From assembly GCA_002716065.1 (NCBI GenBank), contig PAZE01000007.1:1-54873 (forward strand): DNA of 54,873 nucleotides. The letters are read 5' to 3'. The notes under the pieces were generated by a model. That model saw only the letters and a list, made by a program, of their open reading frames with translations. It did no database searches and was not told where the DNA came from. This document shows positions 43,640 to 52,787 of the stretch, piece after piece (position 1 is the first letter of the stretch; every line of letters begins with the position of its first letter). A program made the position numbers and the translations under genes. Origin of the DNA: Crocinitomicaceae bacterium (lineage in GTDB: Bacteria > Bacteroidota > Bacteroidia > Flavobacteriales_D > Parvicellaceae).

Positions 43640-45370
43640 TTAAAAAGTAAAGGTTGCGCCTCCAAATATATTAATTGACTGAACCGGATAATTGGTCCAC
43701 CTTTGATACTTTTTAGCAGCGAAATTATTGAAATTAATAAAGGCTGATATTCGTTTATTGTATCGATATTCTAAGCCTAAATTCATGTCAATAAATGGCT
43801 TTAGTTGGTATTCATACCTATTATTGGAAAATTCATACTCAGAGGGATCTAAGTTAACTGGTTCTATGTAAGAGAAGGCAGCCCTTGATCCAATTAGAAA
43901 AATACTACTTTTTACAATAATCTTGTCTGCTAAATCATACCATCCAGAAAAGGTAAATTTATAGTTGGGCATTTGCCATGCTTTATTTGCTTCATCCCTT
44001 AAACTATAAATGAAGAATTCCCCTTTTGAAAATAATTTTAACTTTTCAGACTTCTTATATGAAATCTGACCAGCAAAAGTTGTTCTGTCCATATTGTCAT
44101 ACATGAGCTGAAATTTATTTTCATAAGATGATATGGTATCTGGGATAAAAAAGTACATGTCATTTAACTTTTCAAAACCTGCTGAAAGATTAAATGTTAT
44201 GTTATTGCTAACAGATCCTCGAATACCACCAAATAGGTGAATTCGTTGATTGGTGTTTTGTATAGTATCATCATCAGAAATAAATGGATTGATTATTCTT
44301 AAGGTATTTAAATTATTTCTTTTAAGCCCTCCATTAACACCTAAGTAAGGAATAAATAAATCATTAAATAGACTATAACTACACTCTAGATCTGGATAGA
44401 AATAAAATTTGGCCTGATAATCAATATTACTCTGCATAGACAATCCAGCCTTTGCTTTCCAATTTTTACCTCTCGAAAAAATATGTGGATTTGCCTTTAC
44501 AATTGCATTAGTGGAAGACATGTTATCGGTTGATTCCCATTGACCATTATTAATCCACTGAGCTTGATTTAGATTATTTACATCTACTTCAATTGACGCT
44601 ATAAACTCTTCTTTTTTTAAGAATTTACCTACCTGAGCTCCTATTAAAAAATAATTTTCAATGCTACCAGAAGCATTGTTTAAAAAATGATAATCCATCC
44701 AGCCCTTATAATTTAGTTTAGATGTATCCCTACCAACATTTCTTTTTTTAAACTCCGTAGAAAACTCAATTAAATTATACGCTTGCCTTGTAGTATCTGA
44801 ATTATCGATATACTCTTGAGGAACAATTAAGGAGTCTTGAGAGAAACCATAATAATGAAAAACGTCTCTTGAATAACTTAATCCAACGAGCAAATCTTGC
44901 TTGTCTAAAAAATGCTTGTAAAAGCCTCCTATTTTATTTTCAGAAAATTGATTTATGCCAACATCTTTAATATTCCCTAAAGCACTATGATGAAATGCAT
45001 TTGCCCCCCAACTATTTAACTTAGATCTAGTAGAATTATAATTTACTTCGAAAAATGGCATAATATAGGTGCCTGCTGCTCCTTTAACATAGCCACTGTA
45101 AAGTTTATCTAGAGGTTCTACAATTTTAAGTTTTGCAGCTTTAATAGGAACTGCATTAAAATCAGTTTCATGTTTTTTAGGTTCTAAATAATACTTAACC
45201 TCAGAAATTTTAACAGTTGAATCAATAGTTTTTGGAAGCTCTTGATTTTTCTCTGTTTTTGCTATTGTTCTTCGACCAGTACCTATTCCTAGGTAAGTAT
45301 CATGAGTAGAGTTTTGCCCAACAACAAAATGAAAAGCAAAAAAACAAACTATAAATACGCTATTCTTCAT
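43640..45370 (-). CDS. Outer-membrane beta-barrel protein, function unknown
   Basis: The open frame extends to 45514, but a signal peptide begins at ATG 45370 (MKNSVFIVCFFAFHFVVGQ), so the protein has 576 residues. A short Thr/Lys/Glu-rich segment precedes many amphipathic strands rich in Tyr, Asn and Phe (GYVKGAAGTYIMPFFEVNYN, YFYPDLECSYSLFNDLF, GLEYRYNKRISAFINFNNF). The final residues GGATFTF end in Phe, as outer-membrane barrels do for BAM recognition. It looks like a TonB-receptor-type barrel without a plug. Its start overlaps the stop of the TPR gene by 11 bp; the pair likely acts together at the envelope. Confidence 0.78.
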   Translation of the reverse strand: MKNSVFIVCFFAFHFVVGQNSTHDTYLGIGTGRRTIAKTEKNQELPKTIDSTVKISEVKYYLEPKKHETDFNAVPIKAAKLKIVEPLDKLYSGYVKGAAGTYIMPFFEVNYNSTRSKLNSWGANAFHHSALGNIKDVGINQFSENKIGGFYKHFLDKQDLLVGLSYSRDVFHYYGFSQDSLIVPQEYIDNSDTTRQAYNLIEFSTEFKKRNVGRDTSKLNYKGWMDYHFLNNASGSIENYFLIGAQVGKFLKKEEFIASIEVDVNNLNQAQWINNGQWESTDNMSSTNAIVKANPHIFSRGKNWKAKAGLSMQSNIDYQAKFYFYPDLECSYSLFNDLFIPYLGVNGGLKRNNLNTLRIINPFISDDDTIQNTNQRIHLFGGIRGSVSNNITFNLSAGFEKLNDMYFFIPDTISSYENKFQLMYDNMDRTTFAGQISYKKSEKLKLFSKGEFFIYSLRDEANKAWQMPNYKFTFSGWYDLADKIIVKSSIFLIGSRAAFSYIEPVNLDPSEYEFSNNRYEYQLKPFIDMNLGLEYRYNKRISAFINFNNFAAKKYQRWTNYPVQSINIFGGATFTF

Positions 45371-48300
45371 TTTCGTCAGTATTAGAATCTTCAGTTGGAT
45401 TTTCGTTTTCAGACTCTTGAACTTCTTGCTCGTTAAACAAATCTCCATCTTTTGGATCGGTATTCTCAAAATCAATTTCAACCTCTTTAGTATCAAATTG
45501 CTCTTCTTCAGCATTTTCTAAAGCTACAATTGCATCTATTTTTTCTTGAGCCATTTTTACTAGCTCAGCCTTTGAATCTCCATTATAATTATCTACAATA
45601 CTCTGCAAGCTATGCTTAGCATTAAAATAATCTCCAAGAGCAACAAAATTATCTCCAAGTAAAATAATACCCTTAGCCAACCAATAATCGTAAGATGGTT
45701 TTTGTTGTACTAGCTCCATTATTTCATTCTCACAAAGCTCATAATTCCCCTGAGTATACAATATTTCGCATTTATAGTATTTTGCCTGAGCGGCCTCAAC
45801 ACTTTTAGTTAGTTTAGTAGTGGAATCTAATACAGATAGTGCCAAATCAAATTGCTGCAACTCTTTTAATGAGACTCCTTTGTAAAGCATTGCCTGAACA
45901 AAAATATGCTCTTGCACATCAACCATTGATGTAGTTTTTGTAGCATACTCAACGGCAGAAGAGTAACTATTTAAATTCCAAAAAGCTTTTAACTGCCCAA
46001 TTATTGATATTTTTAAATCCTCATCTGAAACAGCAACTTTTTCTAACGTGGAATAATGTCCTAAAGCTTGATTGTAATCCTTTAAATCGTAACTTATATT
46101 CCCAGCATACCTCAATACTTCAGTATAATAATTATTATTGGGTTTACTTGCAACAAAATTATAGTGCGTAAGTGCTTCAGATAATTCACCATTTGCATAC
46201 AAACAGTTTCCAATATAATAGTGTGCACTAATTTGATGTCTTGGGGTTTCGATGTTCGTAAGATATTCAGCTCCTTTAAGTAATTGAAGCTCACAGTCTC
46301 CAGCATCTCTAGCTTGTTGAACTGGAATCCATAGAATAGAATCTCGCTCACTTTGAGAAACTTCTATTCCCTTAGAATTTAACCAATCGTAGTAGTCAGG
46401 CAAATTATCTCTTCCAGCATACACCTCTTTCATTAATTCAATTGCTAGTGTATTCTCAGCTTCAGCATCTGGATATTGAGCCAAAACCTGAAGAAAATAA
46501 TTCTCCGCCTGATCATAATTTTTATCCTTTAAGTAAATTCCTCCTATTTCAACAAGGGCACTTGAAACAAAACTATTTGTTGGATAAGCAGAAATAAAGT
46601 CTTTATAAGAATCAATAGCTTTTTGATTTTCACCCAAATTATTGTAAGTCTGAGCTAAATTTAGCAATGACATTACTTGATAGTTAGAATTTGGATATAA
46701 TCTGGTAAGCTCAGAAAGAGTAGCTACCTTACCGTCATAATTCTGAACAAGCCCCTGAGCAGTAGCTTTTTGGTAATAAGCATAACTTAAGTTCCCCTGA
46801 TTAGTAGCTATTGCATTATCGTAATATTCAATTGCAAGCAGATCATTTTTTAAGATAAAATAACAATCTGCAGTTCTTAAATAAGCATCTTTTAGATTTT
46901 CTTTTGAAACCTGATCTGCCTGCTGAAGATAGTTTCTAAATGAAGTTACACTTCGATTAAGATATTCTTGTCTTTGGATTTCTGACAAGCTTGATTTATT
47001 AGAAGATTTAAAAGGTTTTGCTTTTTTAAAATAGCAGTAGCCAATATTGTAATCTGCCTCACGATATTGTGTAGTTAAAACAGCTCCTGGTTCAAGCTTA
47101 TATTCCAAATAATACTGAATAGCTTTATCAAACTGATCTAGATGATAGCTACACTCAGCTTTCCAAAAAACACTAATTGAATTTAGGCTTTTATCAACAG
47201 GATATTTTTTCACACTAGCAAAATGATCTCTTGCTAATTGGAAAGATTGATTGTGATAAAGCTCAACGGCTCGATTAAAAACAATCGTTTGATAAGCAAC
47301 CTTTAACCTACTGTCCTTACTTGCTATTTTGTCTAATGAAGTTAATGCGTCATCATAATTTTTTGTGGTCATATATACCTTAATAAGAAATTCATAGGCC
47401 TGATCAACATCCGATGACTCTGGATAAAGGTCTATAAATTCATGAAAAGCATCGATAGCTTCATCATAAGGATTATAGCTTAATTCATAGGCAAGTTTTG
47501 CATAGTTAAAAAGAGCGTTTTGTTTTATTTCAGGATCAAAATCCAACTTACTAGCCGCCTGAAAAGCATTTCTTGCGTAATCTTTTTCATCTAATTTTAA
47601 ATAACAATCTGCCATGTGGTAATAAGCAGTTTGAGACATGCCATCTTTTTTGGTAGCCACCCTTCTAAGATACATCACCGCTTTTTCAAAGTGCTGTGTC
47701 CTATAAAAAGCATAACCAACCTGATAATTATCCTCTCTAGTTGCCTTTACAGATTTTTTGAACTCTTTGAAATATGGAATAGAATTAGCGTACTGTTCAT
47801 TATAGTAATAGGCGTCAGCAATAAGCTTAGCAAATTCACCTTTTCTTTTTTCAATAACTGAATCTAAATATGGTGGGGCATACTCAATAAGAAGATCATA
47901 TTTTTTTTGTTTATGATATATCTGAGTAACATAGTATGGAACGATAGCCTTAAACATCTTGTTGGATGCAATCTTCATAAACCCTTCCAAAGCAGTTTGT
48001 AAATTTCCTTCATCATATGCAATGTGAGAGTAGTAATAAGTGGCTGGAATCTTATAATCAGATTCAACTGAGAGAACTTCTTTAAAATGGGGCTTGGAAA
48101 GCTGTTGTTTTTTCTTATAAAAATAAGCATACGCCAATTTAAAGTGAAATTCAATCCTTTCTTTATCAGTGAGATCATAAGGATCTATTAGAGAGAAAAA
48201 CTCGATTACTTTATTGAATCGTTTAACTCTATAATTATGTCTTCCTAGTTGGAAAAAAACTTTTTTTGACTTTGGATGATCAGGATGATCAAGAACAAAT

Positions 48301-48575
48301 CTTTTTAACAATACCTCGGCATCTAAATGAAAAAGTTCGAGTGCACAAACTGCATGATAAAATTCTGCATCCACCCTAAGTTCATCTTTAGCATTCTCAA
48401 TGCTATTGATAACGGAACTAAACTTTTCCTGAGCTGCACTATACAACAACTTATCAAAAAGCTCCTGCCCATCTCTATAGTCTTTATAACTGTCGGTGAA
48501 AATCATTGTTTTCTGGGCATTAAAGCTGCCTACAGAAAAAAACAACACCATAAAAACAATCAAATAATTTTTCAT
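45360..48575 (-). CDS. Large periplasmic TPR protein
   Basis: A 1071-residue protein with signal peptide (MKNYLIVFMVLFFSVGSFNA) and tetratricopeptide repeats over nearly all of residues 25-1010. Examples are VFFQLGRHNYRVKRFNKVIE, TAYYHMADCYLKLDEKDYA and SALVEIGGIYLKDKNYDQAE. The last 50 residues are very acidic (Glu/Asp/Asn-rich). It is probably a periplasmic scaffold; the overlap with the barrel gene and the single operon suggest that it supports that barrel. No specific family name is offered. The 198 bp between its start and the divergent ftsE contains no clear promoter pair. Confidence 0.82.
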   Translation of the reverse strand: MKNYLIVFMVLFFSVGSFNAQKTMIFTDSYKDYRDGQELFDKLLYSAAQEKFSSVINSIENAKDELRVDAEFYHAVCALELFHLDAEVLLKRFVLDHPDHPKSKKVFFQLGRHNYRVKRFNKVIEFFSLIDPYDLTDKERIEFHFKLAYAYFYKKKQQLSKPHFKEVLSVESDYKIPATYYYSHIAYDEGNLQTALEGFMKIASNKMFKAIVPYYVTQIYHKQKKYDLLIEYAPPYLDSVIEKRKGEFAKLIADAYYYNEQYANSIPYFKEFKKSVKATREDNYQVGYAFYRTQHFEKAVMYLRRVATKKDGMSQTAYYHMADCYLKLDEKDYARNAFQAASKLDFDPEIKQNALFNYAKLAYELSYNPYDEAIDAFHEFIDLYPESSDVDQAYEFLIKVYMTTKNYDDALTSLDKIASKDSRLKVAYQTIVFNRAVELYHNQSFQLARDHFASVKKYPVDKSLNSISVFWKAECSYHLDQFDKAIQYYLEYKLEPGAVLTTQYREADYNIGYCYFKKAKPFKSSNKSSLSEIQRQEYLNRSVTSFRNYLQQADQVSKENLKDAYLRTADCYFILKNDLLAIEYYDNAIATNQGNLSYAYYQKATAQGLVQNYDGKVATLSELTRLYPNSNYQVMSLLNLAQTYNNLGENQKAIDSYKDFISAYPTNSFVSSALVEIGGIYLKDKNYDQAENYFLQVLAQYPDAEAENTLAIELMKEVYAGRDNLPDYYDWLNSKGIEVSQSERDSILWIPVQQARDAGDCELQLLKGAEYLTNIETPRHQISAHYYIGNCLYANGELSEALTHYNFVASKPNNNYYTEVLRYAGNISYDLKDYNQALGHYSTLEKVAVSDEDLKISIIGQLKAFWNLNSYSSAVEYATKTTSMVDVQEHIFVQAMLYKGVSLKELQQFDLALSVLDSTTKLTKSVEAAQAKYYKCEILYTQGNYELCENEIMELVQQKPSYDYWLAKGIILLGDNFVALGDYFNAKHSLQSIVDNYNGDSKAELVKMAQEKIDAIVALENAEEEQFDTKEVEIDFENTDPKDGDLFNEQEVQESENENPTEDSNTDENEE

Positions 48576-48773
48576 ACTACAACAAGGATATAATCTAAAT
48601 AAAATTAGACAACCTAAAGATAGAAAGGTGAAGTGCTAAGGAGTTGACCTATTCTATTAATTTTCAACGCTAGAGTGTTTAAATTATTTTAATAACTTAA
48701 AAGAAGAAATGTCGTCTTTAATTTTCTTTTTAGCATCTTTAACAATCGTTTAAGTATGATTACACACTAAATA

Positions 48774-49451
48774 ATGAATTTTATAAAGCTTAACCAGGTT
48801 GATATTTTCCAAAGAGAGAAACTCGTTTTAAAGGATATTAATCTATCCATTAACCAAGGTGAGTTTATCTATTTAGTTGGTAAGACAGGTAGCGGAAAAA
48901 GCAGCCTTTTAAAAGCATTATACGGAGATATTATGGTTAAAAATGGAACATTAACCGTTTTAGATCAAAGTTTAATTAACATCAGCAAAAGAAAAATTCT
49001 TTCCCTTAGAAGAAAGCTTGGAATAATTTTTCAAGATTTTCAACTTTTATCTGACCGATCAGTAAAAGACAACATCAAATTCATTATGAAGGCAACTGGT
49101 TGGAAAGGGAAAAGCAAAATAAATAATGCAATAGATGAATTGTTGTCTAAAGTAAATATGCTTGAAAAAGCAAATCAATTTCCCTATCAACTTTCAGGTG
49201 GGGAGCAACAACGAATTGCAATAGCAAGGGCACTGATAAACAATCCAAATGTTATTCTAGCTGATGAGCCCACAGGAAATCTAGACCCTCAAACAAGCGA
49301 GGAAATTATTAGTCTTCTTTTTGAAATATGCGGAAATGGAAAAACAATTGTAATGGCTACTCATGACTATGATATCATCAATAAATTTCCTTCAACTACC
49401 TATAAATGTGATCAGCAAAAAATTGAAAAAGTTCAAACGGTAGTCCAATAA
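48774..49451 (+). CDS. ftsE: Cell division ATP-binding protein FtsE
   Basis: A 225-residue ABC ATPase. The Walker A motif is [13 protein letters not shown] (near 36-48), the Q-loop is in IIFQDFQLL, the ABC signature [15 protein letters not shown], Walker [13 protein letters not shown], and the switch His is in MATHDYDII. The short length and Walker B region fit FtsE rather than LolD, which also belongs to this group. FtsEX links septal peptidoglycan hydrolysis to division. ftsX is not adjacent, unlike in many bacteria. murB lies about 2.3 kb away. The stop lies 7 bp from the converging glycosyltransferase gene with no hairpin between. Confidence 0.85.
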   Translation: MNFIKLNQVDIFQREKLVLKDINLSINQGEFIYLVGKTGSGKSSLLKALYGDIMVKNGTLTVLDQSLINISKRKILSLRRKLGIIFQDFQLLSDRSVKDNIKFIMKATGWKGKSKINNAIDELLSKVNMLEKANQFPYQLSGGEQQRIAIARALINNPNVILADEPTGNLDPQTSEEIISLLFEICGNGKTIVMATHDYDIINKFPSTTYKCDQQKIEKVQTVVQ

Positions 49452-49458
49452 ATTAACT

Positions 49459-50583
49459 TTATATCCATTCAATTAATTTATTTGCCTGAATTAAATTATC
49501 AAATTCTCTTGCATAGGTTTCTCTTTCAATCAAATCATCAGCACCAAATTTAAGGTTACTTGTTTCAATTATTTTATCTTTCCATTGTTGAGCAGAGTCA
49601 CAAATAATAGCTGTTTTTAAAATCTTCTTTGAAGGCATCAATTGAGGACTTATCAAACAATATCTTCCATTAAACAAAGCAAATAATAACTTTAATTTTA
49701 TTCCTGTAGATTGAAAAGAAGGCAAAACATTCATATGCGCTTTTTGAACCAATTCAGCAAGTTCAAGTTCACTAGGATTGGAAACTATTGTAACATTAGC
49801 TGAATTCATTTTAAGCAGCTCTTTGCAGGGAGATTTACCTGCAACAATAAGAGGGATTTCTAAACTATCAAACACTTCATTAACTAAAAACTTAACCGCT
49901 TTTACATTTTCAGCAACCGACAAATTCCCATGATATAAGGCATAATTACCTCGACCTAATAAAGAAAAGACTTTGTTATTTGAATGAAAAGCAGGAATGA
50001 ATATGGCCTTTGAATATCTATTTTCAAAATAGCTAAAGTCATTTGGAGAAATACAAAAAATCCCAGATGAATGGGCAAGCACATTCTCCTGATTTTGCAA
50101 CTTATATGCCTCTAACCTATAATAAATTTTCTTTAAAAAAGAACTTTCAGCACTTGCTAGTTCCTGATAATAATGATGTTCAATATTATGTGCCCTGAAA
50201 AAAACTTTTTTTCCTTTTAGTTTTAAAAAAGGGATATACCAACTGCAGTGCAACCCTTCTAAAAGGACAGGAGAATCATCTTTAAGCAAATTGGCAAGTA
50301 GCTGCTTATTTATTCTAGTATTTACAACAAAAGGCTTTCTACTGAGCAGATGCAAAAAAGATTTTTTTCTTTTATAATAAGTTACTTTATCACACAACTC
50401 AAGTAATTCAGAGCTCTCTTTTCTTCCGTATTGAAAACAATGAAGATGAATTGAAACCCCTAATTCGCACAACGCTTTTATCTTAAAAAAAACATCTACC
50501 ACTCCGCCATAGTCAGCAGGGAAAGGAATATCAAATGAAACTATATGTATTTTTTTAATCAAATCCTGAATATAAATCAACAA
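49459..50583 (-). CDS. Glycosyltransferase (GT4-like)
   Basis: A GT-B fold protein of up to 374 residues. The N-terminal domain has KIHIVSFDIPFPADYGG and KIKALCELGVSIHLHCFQYG, and the linker has VFFRAHNIEHHYYQEL. The C-terminal domain has YALYHGNLSVAENVKAVKFL and a late GIKLKLLFALFNGRYCLIS, where the usual acceptor Glu motif is weak. ATG 50583 overlaps the upstream gene by 29 bp. A TTG at 50562 (8-bp overlap, giving MIKKIHIVS) fits the family start better, so the true start is open. Sugar and acceptor are unknown. It pairs with the second glycosyltransferase as a small envelope-glycan unit. Confidence 0.82.
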   Translation of the reverse strand: MLIYIQDLIKKIHIVSFDIPFPADYGGVVDVFFKIKALCELGVSIHLHCFQYGRKESSELLELCDKVTYYKRKKSFLHLLSRKPFVVNTRINKQLLANLLKDDSPVLLEGLHCSWYIPFLKLKGKKVFFRAHNIEHHYYQELASAESSFLKKIYYRLEAYKLQNQENVLAHSSGIFCISPNDFSYFENRYSKAIFIPAFHSNNKVFSLLGRGNYALYHGNLSVAENVKAVKFLVNEVFDSLEIPLIVAGKSPCKELLKMNSANVTIVSNPSELELAELVQKAHMNVLPSFQSTGIKLKLLFALFNGRYCLISPQLMPSKKILKTAIICDSAQQWKDKIIETSNLKFGADDLIERETYAREFDNLIQANKLIEWI

Positions 50584-51676
50584 GCTTTTCTACTTCAGAC
50601 TCCCAGTTTAATTTCTTAATTGCACTTTCTAAAGATGACGAAAATTCATTATTTTTTTTCTTTAAAATAGCGTGATTAATGGTATTTAGTAGCGTCTTTG
50701 GATCATGAGACTCACAAACAAGACCTATATCGTACTGCCTTACCAACATTGAAACTTCCTTGAGATCACTACAAACAACTGGAATTTGAGCTTTCAGATA
50801 ATCAAATATTTTATTAGGAAGACTAAATCTATAATTGATATTTGTATCCTTATCTAAGCTAACACCTAAATCAGAATTCATCGTGTACTGCATCATTTGT
50901 TTATAGGGTATTTTTCCAGTAAACAAAACTTTGTTCTGAAGATCCTTTTGATTAGCTCTAGTTTTTAAAATTTGTATTACATCTCCGCTTCCTACAACAC
51001 ATAAAAATAAATTATTCGAAAGAGCAATTGCTTCTAACAACTCCTCAGCGCCCCTATCTATATTAATACCAGCCCCTTGTAAAATAACCACCCCTTTATT
51101 GTTTGGCAAACTCAAACTTTCTCTAGTTTCAACCTTAACAATATTTTCTCTTAAAGGCAGATTCCTTAACACCTTTACTGAAACATTGTATTTATTTTGA
51201 TATAAATCTGCAATAGAAGAATTTACAGTAAACACATTAGTTAGATTTGGGAAAATTCGTTCTTCAATTCTCTCCCATACTTTTCTTACAACTGGTCGAT
51301 GCTGTATTTCAGGAACTCCAGTGAAATACTCATGTGAATCATACACAATTCTTTTGTTTTTAATTTTCGCTACCAACCAATTTGCCAAAAGCGTATCTAA
51401 ATCATTAGCGTGATAAACATCCCCTTTTGTAAAAAGGAGAAAAACAAATAACCTGAAATTGTATGAAGCATAAAAAAGAAACCCTTTATTAAACAACAAC
51501 TTAAATCTTCTTGTCAAATAAGGTCTTTCCAGGTGTGTGCTATCCTTTAGTTTTCTTCCAACTAAAAGAACATTATACCCGCAATTATGTAAAGACATAC
51601 ACACCTTACTCACCCTTTGATCATAGGATAAATCATTGGTAACAGATACAATTATTTTCTTTTGCTTTATACTCAA
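50555..51676 (-). CDS. Glycosyltransferase family 4 protein
   Basis: A 373-residue GT-B enzyme. The N-terminal half starts KKIIVSVTNDLSYDQRVSKV and has DVYHANDLDTLLANWLVA and RIVYDSHEYFTGVPE, typical of GT4 proteins. The C-terminal nucleotide-sugar domain has VVILQGAGINIDRGAEELLE, VLFTGKIPYKQMMQYT and FSLPNKIFDYLKAQIPVVCS. It is likely to transfer a sugar to a lipid-linked glycan or surface polysaccharide. It is the first gene of a two-gene unit divergent from murB. Confidence 0.88.
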   Translation of the reverse strand: MSIKQKKIIVSVTNDLSYDQRVSKVCMSLHNCGYNVLLVGRKLKDSTHLERPYLTRRFKLLFNKGFLFYASYNFRLFVFLLFTKGDVYHANDLDTLLANWLVAKIKNKRIVYDSHEYFTGVPEIQHRPVVRKVWERIEERIFPNLTNVFTVNSSIADLYQNKYNVSVKVLRNLPLRENIVKVETRESLSLPNNKGVVILQGAGINIDRGAEELLEAIALSNNLFLCVVGSGDVIQILKTRANQKDLQNKVLFTGKIPYKQMMQYTMNSDLGVSLDKDTNINYRFSLPNKIFDYLKAQIPVVCSDLKEVSMLVRQYDIGLVCESHDPKTLLNTINHAILKKKNNEFSSSLESAIKKLNWESEVEKLVDLYSGFD

Positions 51677-51745
51677 TAGATTTCTAAATTAAGCTATTCA
51701 CTAATTATATATATCAAATATTTTTTTTTATTGATATTTCCTTAA

Positions 51746-51774
51746 CAAATTTATATTTAGGTTTGTTGTGACAA
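51746..51774 (-). promoter_or_regulatory. Possible promoter of the glycosyltransferase pair
   Basis: On the minus strand TTG (51774-51772) and TAAATTTG (51753-51746) are 18 bp apart, slightly shorter than at the other promoters here. The leader would be about 64 bases. On the plus strand the same stretch holds a weak murB element (TTG 51731-51733, TATATTTA 51752-51759), so the two promoters would overlap. Confidence 0.35.
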
Positions 51775-52787
51775 TGGATAAAAATAAATCTCTTTTCAAA
51801 TACAATACATTTGGTATTGATGTAGTGGCCAAGTATTTTGTAAGTTTTTCTTCATTAGATGAACTTCAAAATGTAACAGCTACTAATTCATTTAAATTAG
51901 AAAAATTATTAATTCTTGGTGGTGGTAGCAATATTCTGTTAACAAAAGATTTTGATGGTATTGTATTAAAAAACAACATTAAAGGAATTAATATTCTAAA
52001 AGAAACCAAAAATGATGTAGCACTTGAAATAGGAGCTGGTGAAAATTGGCACCAATTGGTGATGTATTGCATTGATAAAAACTATGGTGGCATTGAAAAC
52101 CTTAGTTTAATCCCTGGAAATGTTGGTGCTGCTCCAATGCAAAATATTGGTGCTCACGGAGTAGAATTAAAAGACACCTTTGTTTATCTAGAAGCATTCA
52201 ATATTAGAGACAGAAAAATTGAAATTTTCAAAAATAAAGACTGTGAATTTGGATATAGAGAGAGTATTTTTAAAAAAGAATTGAAAAACAAATACATTAT
52301 TACTAAAGTAGTTCTTAAACTCAGCAAGCATTCTCATAAAATCAACACCAATTACGGAGATATTCAAAAAGAGCTAGAAGCTTTAAAGATTACAAATCCA
52401 TCAATTAAAGATGTTAGTAATGCAGTAATTAAAATACGAAAAAGCAAGCTTCCCGATCCTGAACAAATTGGCAACAGCGGAAGCTTTTTTAAAAACCCCG
52501 TTATCAGCAAGACTATTTTTAATCAAATAATACTAAAACACCCTAATATCGCGCACTATGTTCTTGATAACAATAATGTGAAAATCGCTGCTGGTTGGTT
52601 AATTGAAAATGCTGGATGGAAAGGCAAAACCATTTCAACCTATGGCGTTCATAAAAAACAAGCCTTGGTATTGGTGAATTATGGGGGAACATCGGGAAAA
52701 GATATCTATGAGCTAAGCTGCAAAATAATTAAGGATATTAAGGAAAAATTTAATATTGAATTAGAGAGGGAGGTTAATGTGATATGA
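51774..52787 (+). CDS. murB: UDP-N-acetylenolpyruvoylglucosamine reductase (MurB type I)
   Basis: An FAD enzyme that makes UDP-N-acetylmuramate for peptidoglycan. A GTG lies at 51768, but the ATG at 51774 (MDKNKSLFKYNTFGID) is the better start; 337 residues. The FAD site has LLILGGGSNILL, then SLIPGNVGAAPMQNIGAHG, and GYRESIFKKELK carries the Tyr-Arg pair. The catalytic Ser is in NSGSFFKNPVI, AGWLIENAGWKGK follows, and a C-terminal Glu is in ELEREVNVI. The Tyr loop places it in type I, as in E. coli. Its stop TGA directly abuts the stop of the converging gene at 52788. Confidence 0.95.
   Translation: MDKNKSLFKYNTFGIDVVAKYFVSFSSLDELQNVTATNSFKLEKLLILGGGSNILLTKDFDGIVLKNNIKGINILKETKNDVALEIGAGENWHQLVMYCIDKNYGGIENLSLIPGNVGAAPMQNIGAHGVELKDTFVYLEAFNIRDRKIEIFKNKDCEFGYRESIFKKELKNKYIITKVVLKLSKHSHKINTNYGDIQKELEALKITNPSIKDVSNAVIKIRKSKLPDPEQIGNSGSFFKNPVISKTIFNQIILKHPNIAHYVLDNNNVKIAAGWLIENAGWKGKTISTYGVHKKQALVLVNYGGTSGKDIYELSCKIIKDIKEKFNIELEREVNVI

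Noticed and set aside
45371-45514. N-terminal extension of the barrel gene
   Set aside because: It lies in the other frame of the acidic end of the TPR gene and puts a Lys/Leu-rich stretch before a clear signal peptide at 45370.
48694-48716. Fourth possible ECF site upstream of ftsE (AACTT, 14 bp, CGTC)
   Set aside because: It lacks the GC before AACTT shared by the other three. A rough estimate gives about one such reduced match by chance in the window, and it lies 58 bp from the ftsE start.
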